Source: Chytridium lagenaria (Eukaryota > Chytridiomycota > Chytridiomycetes > Chytridiales > Chytridiaceae). Taken from it: 64,000 bases of DNA. Positions 31,680 to 43,968 of this stretch are shown here, piece by piece. Within the stretch, counting starts at the first letter, position 1. Each line of letters begins with the position of its first letter. The notes under the pieces are model-generated. The model was not told where the DNA came from. It did no database searches and saw only the letters and a program-made list of their open reading frames with translations. A program made the position numbers and the translations under genes. The stretch covers positions 1 through 64,000 of the forward strand of contig JAHLKC010000091.1 in NCBI GenBank assembly GCA_025449115.1. The letters run 5' to 3'.

Positions 31680-34440
31680 ATGGTCACTCCTACCAACCTC
31701 GGCTTCCCCCGCATCGGCGGCAACCGCGAGCTCAAGAAACTCGTTGAAAACCACTGGTCCTCCAAGCTCGACACCAAGTCCCTCTTGTTGGGTGTCAAGA
31801 ACCTTCGCGCCGAACACTGGACGCTTCAATCCAAGGCTGGCATCGCGAACGGTCACATCCCATCAAATGATTTCTCGTTGTATGATCAAGTGCTGGATCA
31901 TTTAATTTTGTTTGATGTGGTGCCGCAGAGGTATCGGGGGTTGGAGTACCCGCTTGAAACGACTTTTGCCATGGGGAGGGGCCTGCAGAAGCCAGAGATT
32001 GGGGTGGATGTGCCGGCTATGGAGATGAAAAAGTGGTTCGACACCAACTGTAAGTACATTAAAAAATTCCCCATCCACAAGCCACCCTCCTTCCTTACCC
32101 CAACTTCTGTTGCCTTTTTTACCCCCCGTTCGGTCTCAACACCATTTTCTTTGCATCTTATCATCTACGCGCATTCTTCATTAATATTCGAAACCGCATC
32201 CATCTTCGTCATACTCCCACCTTTCCTCACACTGCCCAAGCTTTGGGTACACCCCTGCTCATTCTCCATCCATCCACTTCACCATCATCACCATCATCAA
32301 CATCATCATTGATCATCCCATCATTTCCATCCTTTCCTTAATCCAATATCAACTAACTTCATCTCGAAAAACCAGACCACTTTATCGTCCCCGAATTTCA
32401 CGCTGACCAATCCTTCACCCTCCGTGGTCGCAAACCCATCGATGAATTCCTCGAAGCCAAAGCCCTCGGCATAACCACTCGTCCCGTCCTCCTCGGTCCC
32501 ATCTCCCTCCTCCGTCTCGGAAAACCCACCAAAGGCCTCGTCTTTGACCCCATCACCCTTCTCGACCATCTCATCCCCGCCTATGAATCCCTCCTCCATC
32601 AACTCTCAGCAGCAGGTTGCCGAATGGATCCAGATTGACGAACCTGTTCTCGCCTATGACCTTCCCTCCAACTACAAGGAACACTTTACCAACGTCTACT
32701 CTCGTCTTGCGGCAAAGTCGAACCTTAAGATCCTCCTCGCTACCTACTTTGCCGTCTCGGCGACAACATCACCTTGATCGACGCTCTCCCCATCCAAGCT
32801 CTCCACGTCGACCTCATTCGCGCCCCCGAAGAACTCGACGCCCTTATCGCCCTCGCCCACCGCAACACCCTCACGCTCTCCTTGGGTGTCATCAACGGCC
32901 GCAACATCTGGAAATCCGATCTCTCCATCGCCATCTCCAAGATCCAACGCGCCGTCACCGTTCTCGGCACCAACAAAGTCTGGGTGGCTCCTTCCTGCAG
33001 TCTCCTCCACTCCCCGCACAGTCTCGATGCCGAAACCGCCATGAGCAAGGACATTCTCGATTGGCTTTCATTCGCCGTTGAGAAGCTCCATGAGATTGTG
33101 TTGGTGTCCAAGGCCGTCAACGAAGGTCAAGAGAATCCCATCATCGCAAAGGCCCTTGCTGACAACCTCGCCAGTCTCAAGGCTCGTCGCGAATCTCCCC
33201 TCATCAACGACCCTACTGTGAGGGCAGAAATGAAGGCTGTGACGGAAGACATGTTCCGTCGTCGTTCCGCTTTCTCCCAACGTTACGCCTCCAACAAGCC
33301 AAACTCAACCTTCCCCTTTTCCCAACCACCACCGTCGGGTCGTTCCCCAGACCAAAGAAGTCCGTGTGGCCCGTCAGAACCTCAAAAAGGGTGACTGGAC
33401 TCAAGAGCAGTACGACGACTTTATCCAACAAGAGACCATCCGGTGTATTCGGTTCCAAGAACAAGTCGGTCTTGACGTTCTCGTCCACGGCGAGTTTGAG
33501 AGAAACGACATGGTTGAATACTTTGGAGAGAACCTTGACGGGTACGTCTTCTCCAAAAACGGGTGGGTGCAATCCTACGGGTCCCGATGCGTCAAACCCC
33601 CCATCATCTATGGCGACGTTGCTCGTCCCCGTCCAATGACCGTGTCCTGGTCTCACTTTGCTCAATCGCAGACGACCAAGCCGATGAAAGGGATGTTGAC
33701 GGGACCTGTGACCATGTTGCAGTGGTCGTTTGTGAGAGATGATCAGGAGAGGAGGGAAACGGCTTTCCAGCTTGCTTTGGCGATAAGGAAGGAGGTCGGG
33801 GATCTTGAAAAGGCCGGTATTCCTGTTATTCAGATTGATGAGCCGGCGATCAGGGAGGGCTTGCCTTTGAGAAGGACGGATTGGGAGGAATATTTGAAGT
33901 GGGCTGCGAGGGCGTTCTTGCTGTCGTCGACTGGAGTCAGGGATGATACTCAGATCCATACGTAAGTTTCTTATTCTCATCTTTTACCCATCTCCCTTGA
34001 TTTATCTATGATCTCAATGGTGATTATCCATCACACACACCCCATCCATATCTTACTAATCACTTTTATGCCACCCATCTACAACCCTTGATGCCCATCA
34101 GCCACATGTGCTACTCTGACTTTAACGACATCCTCCCCACCATCCAATCTCTCGACGCCGACGTCATCACCATTGAAAACTCGAAATCCGATTTGAAGCT
34201 CTTGACCGCGTTTGACCGTCAAAACTACACCAATGCGATCGGGCCTGGGTTATACGATATCCACAGCCCTCGTATCCCATCGACTGAGGAGATGCAAGAG
34301 AGATTGCAGGCCATGTTAAAGTACTTGAAGAAGGAGCTTGTTTGGGTGAACCCAGATTGTGGGCTGAAGACGAGGGGTGGAAGGAGACGGAGGTTGCGTT
34401 GAAGCATTTGTGTGAGGTTGCTGAGGGTTTAGGAGGCTTT
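31680..34440 (+). CDS. metE: Cobalamin-independent methionine synthase
   Basis: It transfers the methyl group of 5-methyltetrahydropteroyl-polyglutamate to homocysteine to make methionine. The start [20 protein letters not shown] is the family N-terminus. Intron 1 (donor GTAAGT at about 32051, acceptor before 32376) and intron 2 (about 33962-34101) have good borders. [14 protein letters not shown] and [15 protein letters not shown] mark the two barrel halves. The zinc ligands are visible in [11 protein letters not shown] and [10 protein letters not shown]. Single-base frame changes fall near 32625, 32755, 33300 and 34375, three in C- or G-rich runs; otherwise the whole ~765-residue protein is present. 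A housekeeping gene this complete suggests sequence errors rather than decay. The exact end, shortly after 34400, is uncertain. Confidence 0.9.
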
Positions 34441-34599
34441 AGGATTCAGGGTGCAGGGTGTTTCCTTTGCAATTTCCCCCTTCTTGAGATTGTCATGTAT
34501 GTAATACAGTGGACCCGTTTGTTTTTTTTATTAAAAGTAAAAAGGGCAATAAATAAATTACATACAAAGAAATGGTTTAAAAGTTCATTGGAATCATGA

Positions 34600-35855
34600 C
34601 CACCACCATTGCTCCTCGTCTTTCCAATAGCCTGCTGAGGTCCATACGGGAGATGGTCATGGAGGTGTAACTTTTGGGTGAGGAACTGAGGTGAGGGGAA
34701 GTTGGTTAAATACTTGTCGAAGACACGAAAAAAGATGAAAAGATGAATAATAGGAGGGAAGGGATGTTTACGGCATCCTCAACAAGTTGAGAAAAGGGTA
34801 GGTCTCGTTGGCGCTGAAGTCAAGAGCGCGCCAACAACTTTGATCTGGTTTGCCGCGTTCATATGCACAAAGTGGACTTCAAGCGGGAAATCGACAGAGA
34901 AGAAAAAGCAGATTAACAAAAGGCACTTTAATCAAATCAACGGAAAGACGGGAAAGGGAATCGAAATCTTACAGTTCCCATCAATATGATGCTCCAAAGG
35001 ACTATGGAAACGGAACTGTCTCAACTTCACTTGCCCTCTAAAACGTTGACTTGAACTATCTTCGTTGTTTACAAATATCTGACGCAAAACGCTGCGGTCC
35101 ACGTCGATGTGGTGCTCATAGATCCGAGGATTGGGGATTCTCCATCGACCAGGTTTGACTGTGTGGCTTGTTACATATGCTTAAACTGGACGTACTTGCA
35201 GTTAATGGAGCTTGCGGGTCTCAGCGTCGCTCAAGCCGGCGGTATATTTTACTGAGCCATAAGCGCTTGATCGAAAGAATTATGGAATCACTTTTTGGAC
35301 GGCCTAAACAGAAAAAAAAATACTTATTACTCTTTTATTCCGCACTTTTTTTTTTTATAAACGACTTTGCGCACTTGAGACTTAAACAACAGGATGGAGT
35401 TTATTCATTGACAAAGAACATGGCGTTGAAATAATCCTCCCATGGTTTTTTTTTAGAATATTGTATCTTTTTGTTCGAACCACTTTGTGTGTCTTTTATA
35501 AATAGATTCCATGCCGTCAGTTTAGGAAAAAACAACCTTATATACATGTATTCAAATTAAAGTCTATCCACATGGTATACATGAGCTTAAAACGTCTAAC
35601 GGCAAATCCTGAAACCGCTTTGACCAAGGTTACATCAAAAGTGGAGAAAAACTCCAAAGGATTCCAGCACCTTGATCGTGGTGCGTGACGCATCAAGGAT
35701 TCTTTCAAGTTCGGTCTATCCTCATCTGATACCCGAAATCCAACCTTTGGGTCGACCTTCTTCTTTGACGAGCTTTTCCGTAAAACTTTTGTGCTTGAAT
35801 TACAATCTTTTCAATTGCCGGAAGACACTCCACGAGCCAAACGCGCCTGCGCTAT
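34600..35855. other. Intergenic region, no supported gene
   Basis: Only short frames without domain features occur. It contains the 3' ends of metE and of the adenylyl cyclase-like gene and A/T-rich runs (for example near 35310-35350). A minus-strand frame near 35640-35780 might be further C-terminal cyclase sequence out of register. Confidence 0.35.
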
Positions 35856-35859
35856 GAGC

Positions 35860-38800
35860 TCATGTTGATAGCACAAATATTGAACTCCCCGCCAGCTGCA
35901 GGTTCCACGAACTCACCAACTGATCCTTCGACGGCACTGGCGTGCCATTTTCAAACTTCTCTAAAACTTCCAAACTCCTCCTCCACTCCATCGAGGCTTT
36001 CTGCATATCTGACTTGCCAATTGCCATTGTTCCCTCAAACATAGGCCGCAACAACGGACTGAATATTGATTTGCTCAGCCCAACACATGATTTCAAACAT
36101 GCCACCCGACCACCGCTGGCACAGTTTTCGACTCATTTGCAGGCGCCATGGTCAAGAGCTGCGATAGACGACGCTTCATCGGCTCCAACAGTTCCACGCA
36201 CTCGAAGTGAGATCCATTTACATCGTAACGTTGAATAAAGGCTCCAAATACGCCAGGCTGTCACTGTTCGATATATGAGCATAGCCTTCATACTCGGGAA
36301 AAAAGTGATAGATCCTTTTAAAAGCTCCGCAAGCTCTGCCGCAATGTTTTCGAGCTCAAGCCCGTGCTTTTTGATTGTGCGTTCCATATGGGACTTGAAA
36401 ACGCGAACAGCACAAGACATTTCCACATTGTCCTCACGCTGAGCATTCGATTGCTCTCTCAGATATCCCGACATTTTTCGGAACCCATCCTCAACCCTCA
36501 CAGCAACCCTCGCAACGCGAAATAGAAGAAGATAGACGAAAGAATCTCGGACCAGCATAGCCGGAAGAGGCTGGCAACATCCTTCAGGTATCCCTTCGCT
36601 GATCGCAAGATTCTCCTCGACAACATCGTCGACTTCATTCTCCAAAACCACATGGAAGCTTTTCTTGGGCCCACTAGTCATGTGCCAAAACTCTCTTTCA
36701 CGAAGGCTTGCTGTACGTAAATCCATGGAGTCCGTGGCATAAAGAATTGCATCCCCCCAAGCATATTGCTTGAATGATCTGACATCCAAATACCCATTTA
36801 GGACCGGATCCAATAATTTATAGGCAGCTTTAGCGTTACCGCAAAAATGCTTTTGAGAGTTATTAACCATTTTGGAGTACTTTACTCACCAGCAGCTCCC
36901 TGTAGTACGCCCACGCACTTTGACACATAAAACTTGACTCTAATTTTAACTCTCGCCTGTTTACGCGTAAGTTACAGAAGATTTTTTTTGCACTAAAGCA
37001 GAAGAAAGAAAGGTCTTTCAATTACATGATAACATAAGCCATCCGGTAATACTTTTCTGATAATGCGAGTAAATCCCGTAATCTCGCGTCAGTCCCAATA
37101 AGCATCACCAGCTGAGCCATATCAAGCGAGAAAAAATTCGGAGGCTCTCCAACGAGATCGAAAACTGCAGGAAACCCCTCCTCAATTGTACTGGTCGTAG
37201 CAGTCGGTGTTTGAGGCGGCAAGCAGCCCCCTATTCGCTTTACTTCAATCTCCGCTGAATTGATAATATCGCGAATTCCCTCAGTTTGGTAAACCTCCGA
37301 TTGCAAGCAATTCTCAGCATAACAGATAGTTAACAAAGATATAGACGCTGCCGTATGAGCTCCACCAGACATGCATCTAAACAGGTCGCCCATTATATAC
37401 CCTTCGGCTTTCGTGGTTAAAAATGTTTCGAAACACGTTCTTCCCTTGAGACTTCCTTGACTCCTGTTAAATCATAAACTAAAACATCAGCTCTCACCTT
37501 TTAAACCGATCGCAAAATTCACATCATTTGCTTGAACAAACAAGCCTAGAGAAAGCATCTAAATCATAAAATTAACTTATAACCTCGAACCATCACTAGA
37601 TTACCATCGAAATCAGCTCATGCGTTAGTCGTTTCTTCATCGTCTATTCCATAGTCGACTTTAACGTGAATCTTCACCCCAGATTTTTTGACTTTCCGAA
37701 GATATCGTCGCATTTCGCCATTATACTTAATCGTCTAAAAAAGAAAGTGAGTATATCAAGAAAGTAAAATGGATGAAGTAACCTCACCTCAGAGGCAGCT
37801 TTATAGCAAAATCTTATATACCTCCATGAAGACTTTGGAACAACAACGCCAATATGCTCCAATCCTTTTGAAGCTGTAAAATAGGACTATGATGATGTCA
37901 ACGCTCAACGGTTTCAAAGTGCGTCCTCAATATTACCTCTTCGACGCGTGATAACGCCCTATAAATAGATGACATCATCAAGAAAAACTTTGCCTTCGTA
38001 ATTCTATCTGGAAGCAAAGCCAGCTCGCTGTCGCCGTTAGGTCCAGACGTTGCAGTAATCGCGTCCATTCATCAAACAGCCGCTTTAAAATCAACACAGC
38101 CTCCCCATAAACATGTCGGTCGTAATAAAAACTTGCCACACGTGAAAGATAGTCCAAGCGAATTTTTTTAGATTGTAGCGACGAGTTTTTGACCTCCTGT
38201 AGCGTAGATAGAAGCATTTCAAGACATTCCCCGCTTTCCTCTAAATGCGAAAACCCTTCAAGAAGAAGAACTCCAAAAGTGACGTTGTCTGACGTGTCTT
38301 TTTTGGATGCTGGGATTTTATACGCGCGAAGAAGAGACTCTTCTCCACGTATAGCGGAATCCAAGTAAAGGAAAACTTGAAAATGTACACGTTTTCTCAA
38401 ATCTGTGAGGACTAAGCTTTGAATACCCTGAATAATATTAATATGACTATTCCATAAAAATTCATACTCTTTGTATATATATGTGACGAAAACTAACTAC
38501 GTCCGAATGATCGCCCTGGCTTGGGCGTTGAAGAAACTCAAAACGTCATCCTTTCGTATCATAATTGCAGCCTCCTCATTAGTGAAGGTTTCAGCATCAG
38601 GTCTGTCTTCTGACAAATCGTTGCAGACATCAACCACATGCGATAGAGAAAAGCTGATTCCTGATATGGACGCAACTTTAAGAAGAAGCTGAAACCGTGG
38701 CGATAATTCATCAAACTGCGATGAGACGAGACTGCCAGCATTCTCCTCATTCGCATTTATCTTTACACCATCTGCAAGCCATGCAAACCCATCAATAATA

Positions 38801-41800
38801 CGCAACATTCCAGGAGCCCTCAGACCCATAGTAAGGATTTCAATAACCATAGGGATACCACCTGATATTCTTTGGATCTAAAAAAATTAACATTCCAGAA
38901 GTTAATATATTAATACCTCTTCGCTAAATTTGCATGCGGTCTAACTCCAACAAGTTTCGTCATCAGCTCGGCGGTGCCTCTGACATCCATGAAATCCAGA
39001 CTCACAGAAAGCACAGATTCCATTCGCATCAGATAATTCATTTCTGCAATTCTTTCGCTTTCTCGGAACTCATCCATAGGGCGAGAGTTTAGGATAATCA
39101 AAGCATCTAACTTTGAACTCATAAAGTATGTCAAATCTGTTGCAGAGCGGATATCACACCACTGATAATTATCGACCTTCAAAAAGCTTTAGTATGAAGC
39201 TTACTTTAAAGTAATGCATACAATCCAGACTAAACGATAGGATAGGCAGTTTGTTAGAACCTTTCCCAGACGCATCCATATATTTCTGACACCCAACGGA
39301 TTTCGAGTCAAGTCTACAATTTAATCAGCCTTAGACTAAACTATATTTATCACCTTCTCCGTTTCCCGACCGCAACCCAAAAAAACTAAGAAAACCATTA
39401 TATGTTGACGGCCCCATCAATTTTCTCGAAAAACCCCATCAAATCTAAAACTTCCAGCACATCCCCTAACCCTTCACTACTCTCCAAAAATGCTGGCGAT
39501 TGTGTCAAAGATAAACCAGACTGAGAATTGACAGGCTCGCAGCAGTGGAATGTGCAATGCTGGCAAGAGTGGGACCACCACGTTCCGGAAGCACCGCATC
39601 ACTTTGAAGACTTGCCATCGAGTATCGATCCATATTTTTCATGCGATTGCTTTTTTCCTCTTCAAGGAAAGTTTCAATTTTCTGCTTTGACTGCAAAAGA
39701 TCATCCTTGATTTTAACGAGCTGTTCTAGAACTTGTAGCAGAAGAACTTTGAGAACGTAAACGGGGCGTGTCTGGCAATCTCAAAGCAATCAATTTTCCT
39801 ACAATCGTTCAACATCATTAAATGACAACGCAAAGCAAGAGGGCAAAGAAGTTAGATGCTAAATTTAAACGGATTCAAATGAAAGATTAAGAGCGAGAAA
39901 ACTCACGCAAGGATAACGGCCCTCCCAAAGACTTTATGATCAGATCCTCACAAAACCGTCCCATAGTCGTCTTCCCACACCCCGATTTCCCAAAAATAAC
40001 TAGTCCTCTCGTTTTTTCATCTTTCATATCCTTGCTTCGCTCATCCAATCTTTCCCTCCTCTATCATCTCGCCCACTTTATGATCCACTCCTCAATCGCC
40101 GCCATCTCCAACGTTCCCCACGATCCCCGATCCCGGAACCGTCAACACATACTCCCATTCCGTGACTCCTTTGACGTCTTCTCCTCCGATAAACTTGTTG
40201 TCGGTTTTGTCGTCGAAGGAAGCATCCCGAAAGCAATACGAAGAGGATCTTTGGCTTCCTTTAACAATTTCGCGACTTCCAGAAACCCGTCAATGCCTTT
40301 CACCGCGACCTGGTTGTTTTCGCTAAACTCGAACCCGCCAAGCTGTATGTCTTTTGTGTCAATGGATGAGAAGTCGCAGAGGATCGATCCACGGGCGAAC
40401 GGGAGTGACATACATCTTGCGGCCTTTATTGATACATATTAATACCAGAAACAACAAATAAAAATAAACCTACTATATTCAATGACCTTCCAAACAAGTT
40501 AAAATCTGATCGAGTTGCATTTCCGATAATGCCGGTAAACGTGGGTCCCGATGAGACACAATTGAAAAAAGTTCCCAGAGAAGCCTCATTTACGCGTCTA
40601 GTCAGAACTATTAGATATACGGCAGATATAATTGTCGAAATAGAAACAAGAAGAAATTAAGCATTATTGACGTAAAAGAAACAACACGAAACTGGCATAC
40701 CCCTAATTTGCAATGGCGCAGAACAACGCCAAAACATGGTCCATAGAGTTTGAGGCGGAAGTCCCCAACCATCAACACCGTCAATCCTTTATCATCAAAG
40801 ACAATTTGTCTATCAAACATCAGCTCTCAAATATATTAGTTTCTCTACCTCAACCGTCCTTTATAAGATAACAACGGCTTATTCACAATCTCAAATAACG
40901 CCTGCACGAACGCCACCGGCTCCGTGACAGTGGCCGCAAAATCGCAAACTTGTAAAAATACTGTCGTGATGCGTCGAAGCTCACTAGAGATTTTGAAGTA
41001 AATCCATCGACACGTTTTCGGATACTAATCGAGATATTCGAACACTGGGTATACAAAATCTTTTAGAACAAACACATTCAATCCAGAGGGTCCGATCAAA
41101 TCACATTTTCTACCTGCGCTTTCATCCAAAAAGTCTCCGATCTTCCGAAATATCGAAAGCGCGGGAAGCGACAACTGTCCAATGTTAATCCCTTCAATGA
41201 ACTCTTCGCGCCATGTAGGCAAACCTGCCGAATCTTCCCAACAACAACGCACGACACACCATCAACCGCATCAACACCACAATTCGTTCCATTCTGAAGC
41301 GCCGTCCATACTTTTTTCGATATGGCTATTTCTCCTCGTTTCGTCTACACCGACCCCCAGATTGGTCAGGAACATATATTCTGATTCAAAATACCTTTTG
41401 TAACATCACCGACGCCTCAGAGATGGCATTTCCGACAAGCAAATATTCCGCCCGTCCCCCTTTCGTTCCCCTACAAAAAGATGCCCAAACTTCCCAACCC
41501 CAACACCAATATGAACCCCCATCTCATAGAACTCCCTTGCCCATGACTTATCAACTCACTCCTATGTAACGACGACGACGCCTCCCTCGGTTCGAAGCGT
41601 TTGATGGAAGTTTCACTTTATACCCGTCATACCTCTTCAACACCTCCACAACACATTGCAATGTCCCTTTAAAAGCATTGTAGAAACATCACCACCGCTA
41701 TTCTCAGGGCCACATTCCGTCCAACACACAATCATAGAGTCTCCACAGAACTTGATAATATCTCCACCATCTACACACCGTTAGAAAACGCCTTAAAAAA

Positions 41801-42165
41801 AAAGACGTACACCCATGAATCGTATCAATAATCTCCCCAAAAAACGGATTCACAGTTTTAAACAACCTCTCTCCCCCCGCATGATCCGACCCTCTAAACA
41901 ACAACTCTGAGAGTGAAGTATACCCCGACAAATCCAAGATCACAACCACCCCCGTGCATTCAACAAGACACGGCACGCGAAGAGGTTTACCCTTTCTATC
42001 AGGACCGTTTGCACAGGACGCCGCGACGAGTGTTGGGACGAGAGAGGAGACCAGGGTATCAAGTCCATGGTTTAGTGGTGGAAGAGATGCCATCACACAA
42101 CGGGCATATCGATGTAAAGGTTTCGGTCTTAAAGGAACAGATAAAGAGAAAACTGGGATTGACAA
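35860..42165 (-). CDS. Soluble (ADCY10-like) adenylyl cyclase with NTPase and TPR-like regions
   Basis: A large multi-exon minus-strand gene. The first cyclase domain starts with GVVVILDLSGYTSLSELL, a class III catalytic-core start with the metal-binding Asp, and runs to LRFHIGVGVGKFGHLFVGE-like sequence near 41450. The second domain is recognised from QIVFDDKGLTVLMV (40790s) and ARGSILCDF to VAKLLKEA (40411-40300). Then comes a P-loop NTPase with FGKSGCGKTTMGRFCEDL (about 39940) and a long helical, TPR-like C-terminal part to 35860. This order (two cyclase domains, NTPase, helical repeats) is that of soluble, bicarbonate-responsive adenylyl cyclases that make cAMP in cytosol or flagella. Apparent frame changes occur near 41440, 40740 and 36170. 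The start is the Met at 42165 or the internal Met at 42093. Confidence 0.75.
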
Positions 42166-42432
42166 AAAAAGGGGGCATCTTTAACAAAGGTTATGATGGA
42201 TTGACGGTATGATCGTTATGATAGACTGTACTGCTGGTATGTTATCGCGGAGCACTATATATACCGCTACAGCTACATCTATTGAATGATGCAAGTAGAA
42301 GAGTACCGCCTTAACTCTCCTCTCAAATGCTTCCTTATTCCTCCACCAATTCTTCGTTAAGACCAACTTTATTGCTTGAAAAGTTCCACCGTATGCATCC
42401 TTTTCTCCCAAATCATCGTCAAAACGAATTTA

Positions 42433-42961
42433 TTACGCCAACAACAACCCCAACCATCCGGCAACGAACAACAACCCACCCAAAGGCGTCACCGGTCCCA
42501 AAAAACTTGGAATAATGCTTCCTAGTATCCAGCGCCAACAAGTAAATCGATCCACTGAACAACACCACTCCACCGGTGATTAGATATCCAGATACCGTGG
42601 CGAGCGTTTTCGGACGATGATTACGGATCATGAGACGGTTGGAGAAGGCGATAAGAAGAAGGGCGTGGGCCATCTACGGAGAGGATGGCGTGAGGGGTAT
42701 GATGGAAAGGATAAACGTACCTGATATTGGGACGCCGTAAGCCAGTTCTCTACTCTTCTAGCACCATCAGGTACGTTCGCCATCATACCCTAGCACACGA
42801 AAAGCAATCAAATCCCGCTATTGAAACCGTATCATTTCCACTCCATATAGAAACATTCTAAATAAGAGTCTCACCCTCAACGCATGCGAACCAAACGCCC
42901 CAAACGCAACTCCACTTGCCCCAAGGATGGCTCCAGCCTTGTAACAGAAATTGGCGCTCAT
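42433..42961 (-). CDS. DUF423 / TMEM256 family small membrane protein
   Basis: Three exons (42961-42875, 42789-42721, 42673-42433) join cleanly at GT-AG sites. The protein starts MSANFCYKAGAILGASGVAF and continues GAFGSHAL, the conserved N-terminal glycine-rich helix. ENWLTASQYQMAHALLLIAF and GGVVLFSGSIYLLAL follow, and the end is TPLGGLLFVAGWLGLLLA. These are the hallmarks of DUF423, a small four-helix membrane family of unknown function found in bacteria and in eukaryotic mitochondria-linked TMEM256. A 1-nt frame change near 42492 (GGGACCGGTGACG) lies before the last motif. The length (~130 residues) is normal. The start codon lies close to a ~1-kb spacer. Confidence 0.85.
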
Positions 42962-43968
42962 GGTTGTGTCCAAGAATTTTTTGTTTTACTCTTCAAACGC
43001 AGGCAGTCGACGATATGGGAGGTTATTGGCTATATCGTCGTACTCCGATCTCCAAGAGAAGGTTTATTCTATCTTATCCTCCTGGTTTATTCTATCTTAT
43101 CCTCCTGGGCAACCTCACATTTCACTTCTTTGTGAGCAATCTATTGAAGCGGAAAGTGCTGCGGAAGATCTTCATGGGTGAAGAGAAGGATGCCGAAATT
43201 TCAAGTCTATGGCACTAATAATATCAAAGGCCTCTCTGACCGAAACTTGCAAACCGTTGGCGAATAATTCATTTGTGGCAAAAATATGTGCTATACATAA
43301 CGTGAAAGTTCGACAAGCGTTACTCGCCCAACTTGACAAGCTCCTCAGACTCCGACATGGTCTGAATCTAGGTACATAAACTCCGATTCAGAGTATTAAT
43401 GCAAAAAAAGAAAACCATACGGGAAACTAAACACACAACGATATGCACACACATAGAACCATAAACACTAATAATATGGATATGAGAGCAGGGAGTAGCT
43501 ACTGGCCATCGTCCCCACTGATTGATCGTTATTTTGATATAAAGGGTTGAGCTTCCTTGGTAAATACTGATAATTTATTTATCACCTTCTAAAAATACCT
43601 TACGGTATGAGCTTATGATTCCGCATTAATGCGATTAATATGGCAATGGGGGAGTTTTTGTTCATGGCTCCTCTTGAAAAAACGACACAGGTGTAATGAT
43701 GTTATAATAAAATAAAGAGTTTGGGAGGGGAAGCCTTAACTGATTCCAGCTTTTTCACTCGTTGAGGATCTAATATTTTCACTAACCTAATATATAGAAA
43801 CTATTGAGCCAGCACCATCTATAAACCTAAAGTATATACAACTATTCAGCGATAGCATCTAACAAAACTATGATGAAACTACCGATTCACAACTACAGAA
43901 ACAATTCATTATCTTTCTTAGAAAACTTCAGCAATGCCAATACTAAACATTACAACTTCCCCTCAACC
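42962..43968. other. Spacer between the DUF423 gene and BMS1
   Basis: About 1 kb without a supported gene. It holds the promoter of the leftward DUF423 gene and the 3' region of BMS1. A 19-bp phrase, GTTTATTCTATCTTATCCT, appears twice in tandem near 43062-43105 (also out of phase with TCCTGG). Nothing else is recognised. Confidence 0.4.

Noticed and set aside
32281..32312. His-rich end ([11 protein letters not shown] type) of a frame running on from the first metE exon
   Set aside because: It is intron sequence after a GTAAGT donor; the CATCAT run is a microsatellite in the metE intron.
32740..33120. Minus-strand frames opposite metE
   Set aside because: They are antisense shadows of a GC-rich, strongly codon-biased exon.
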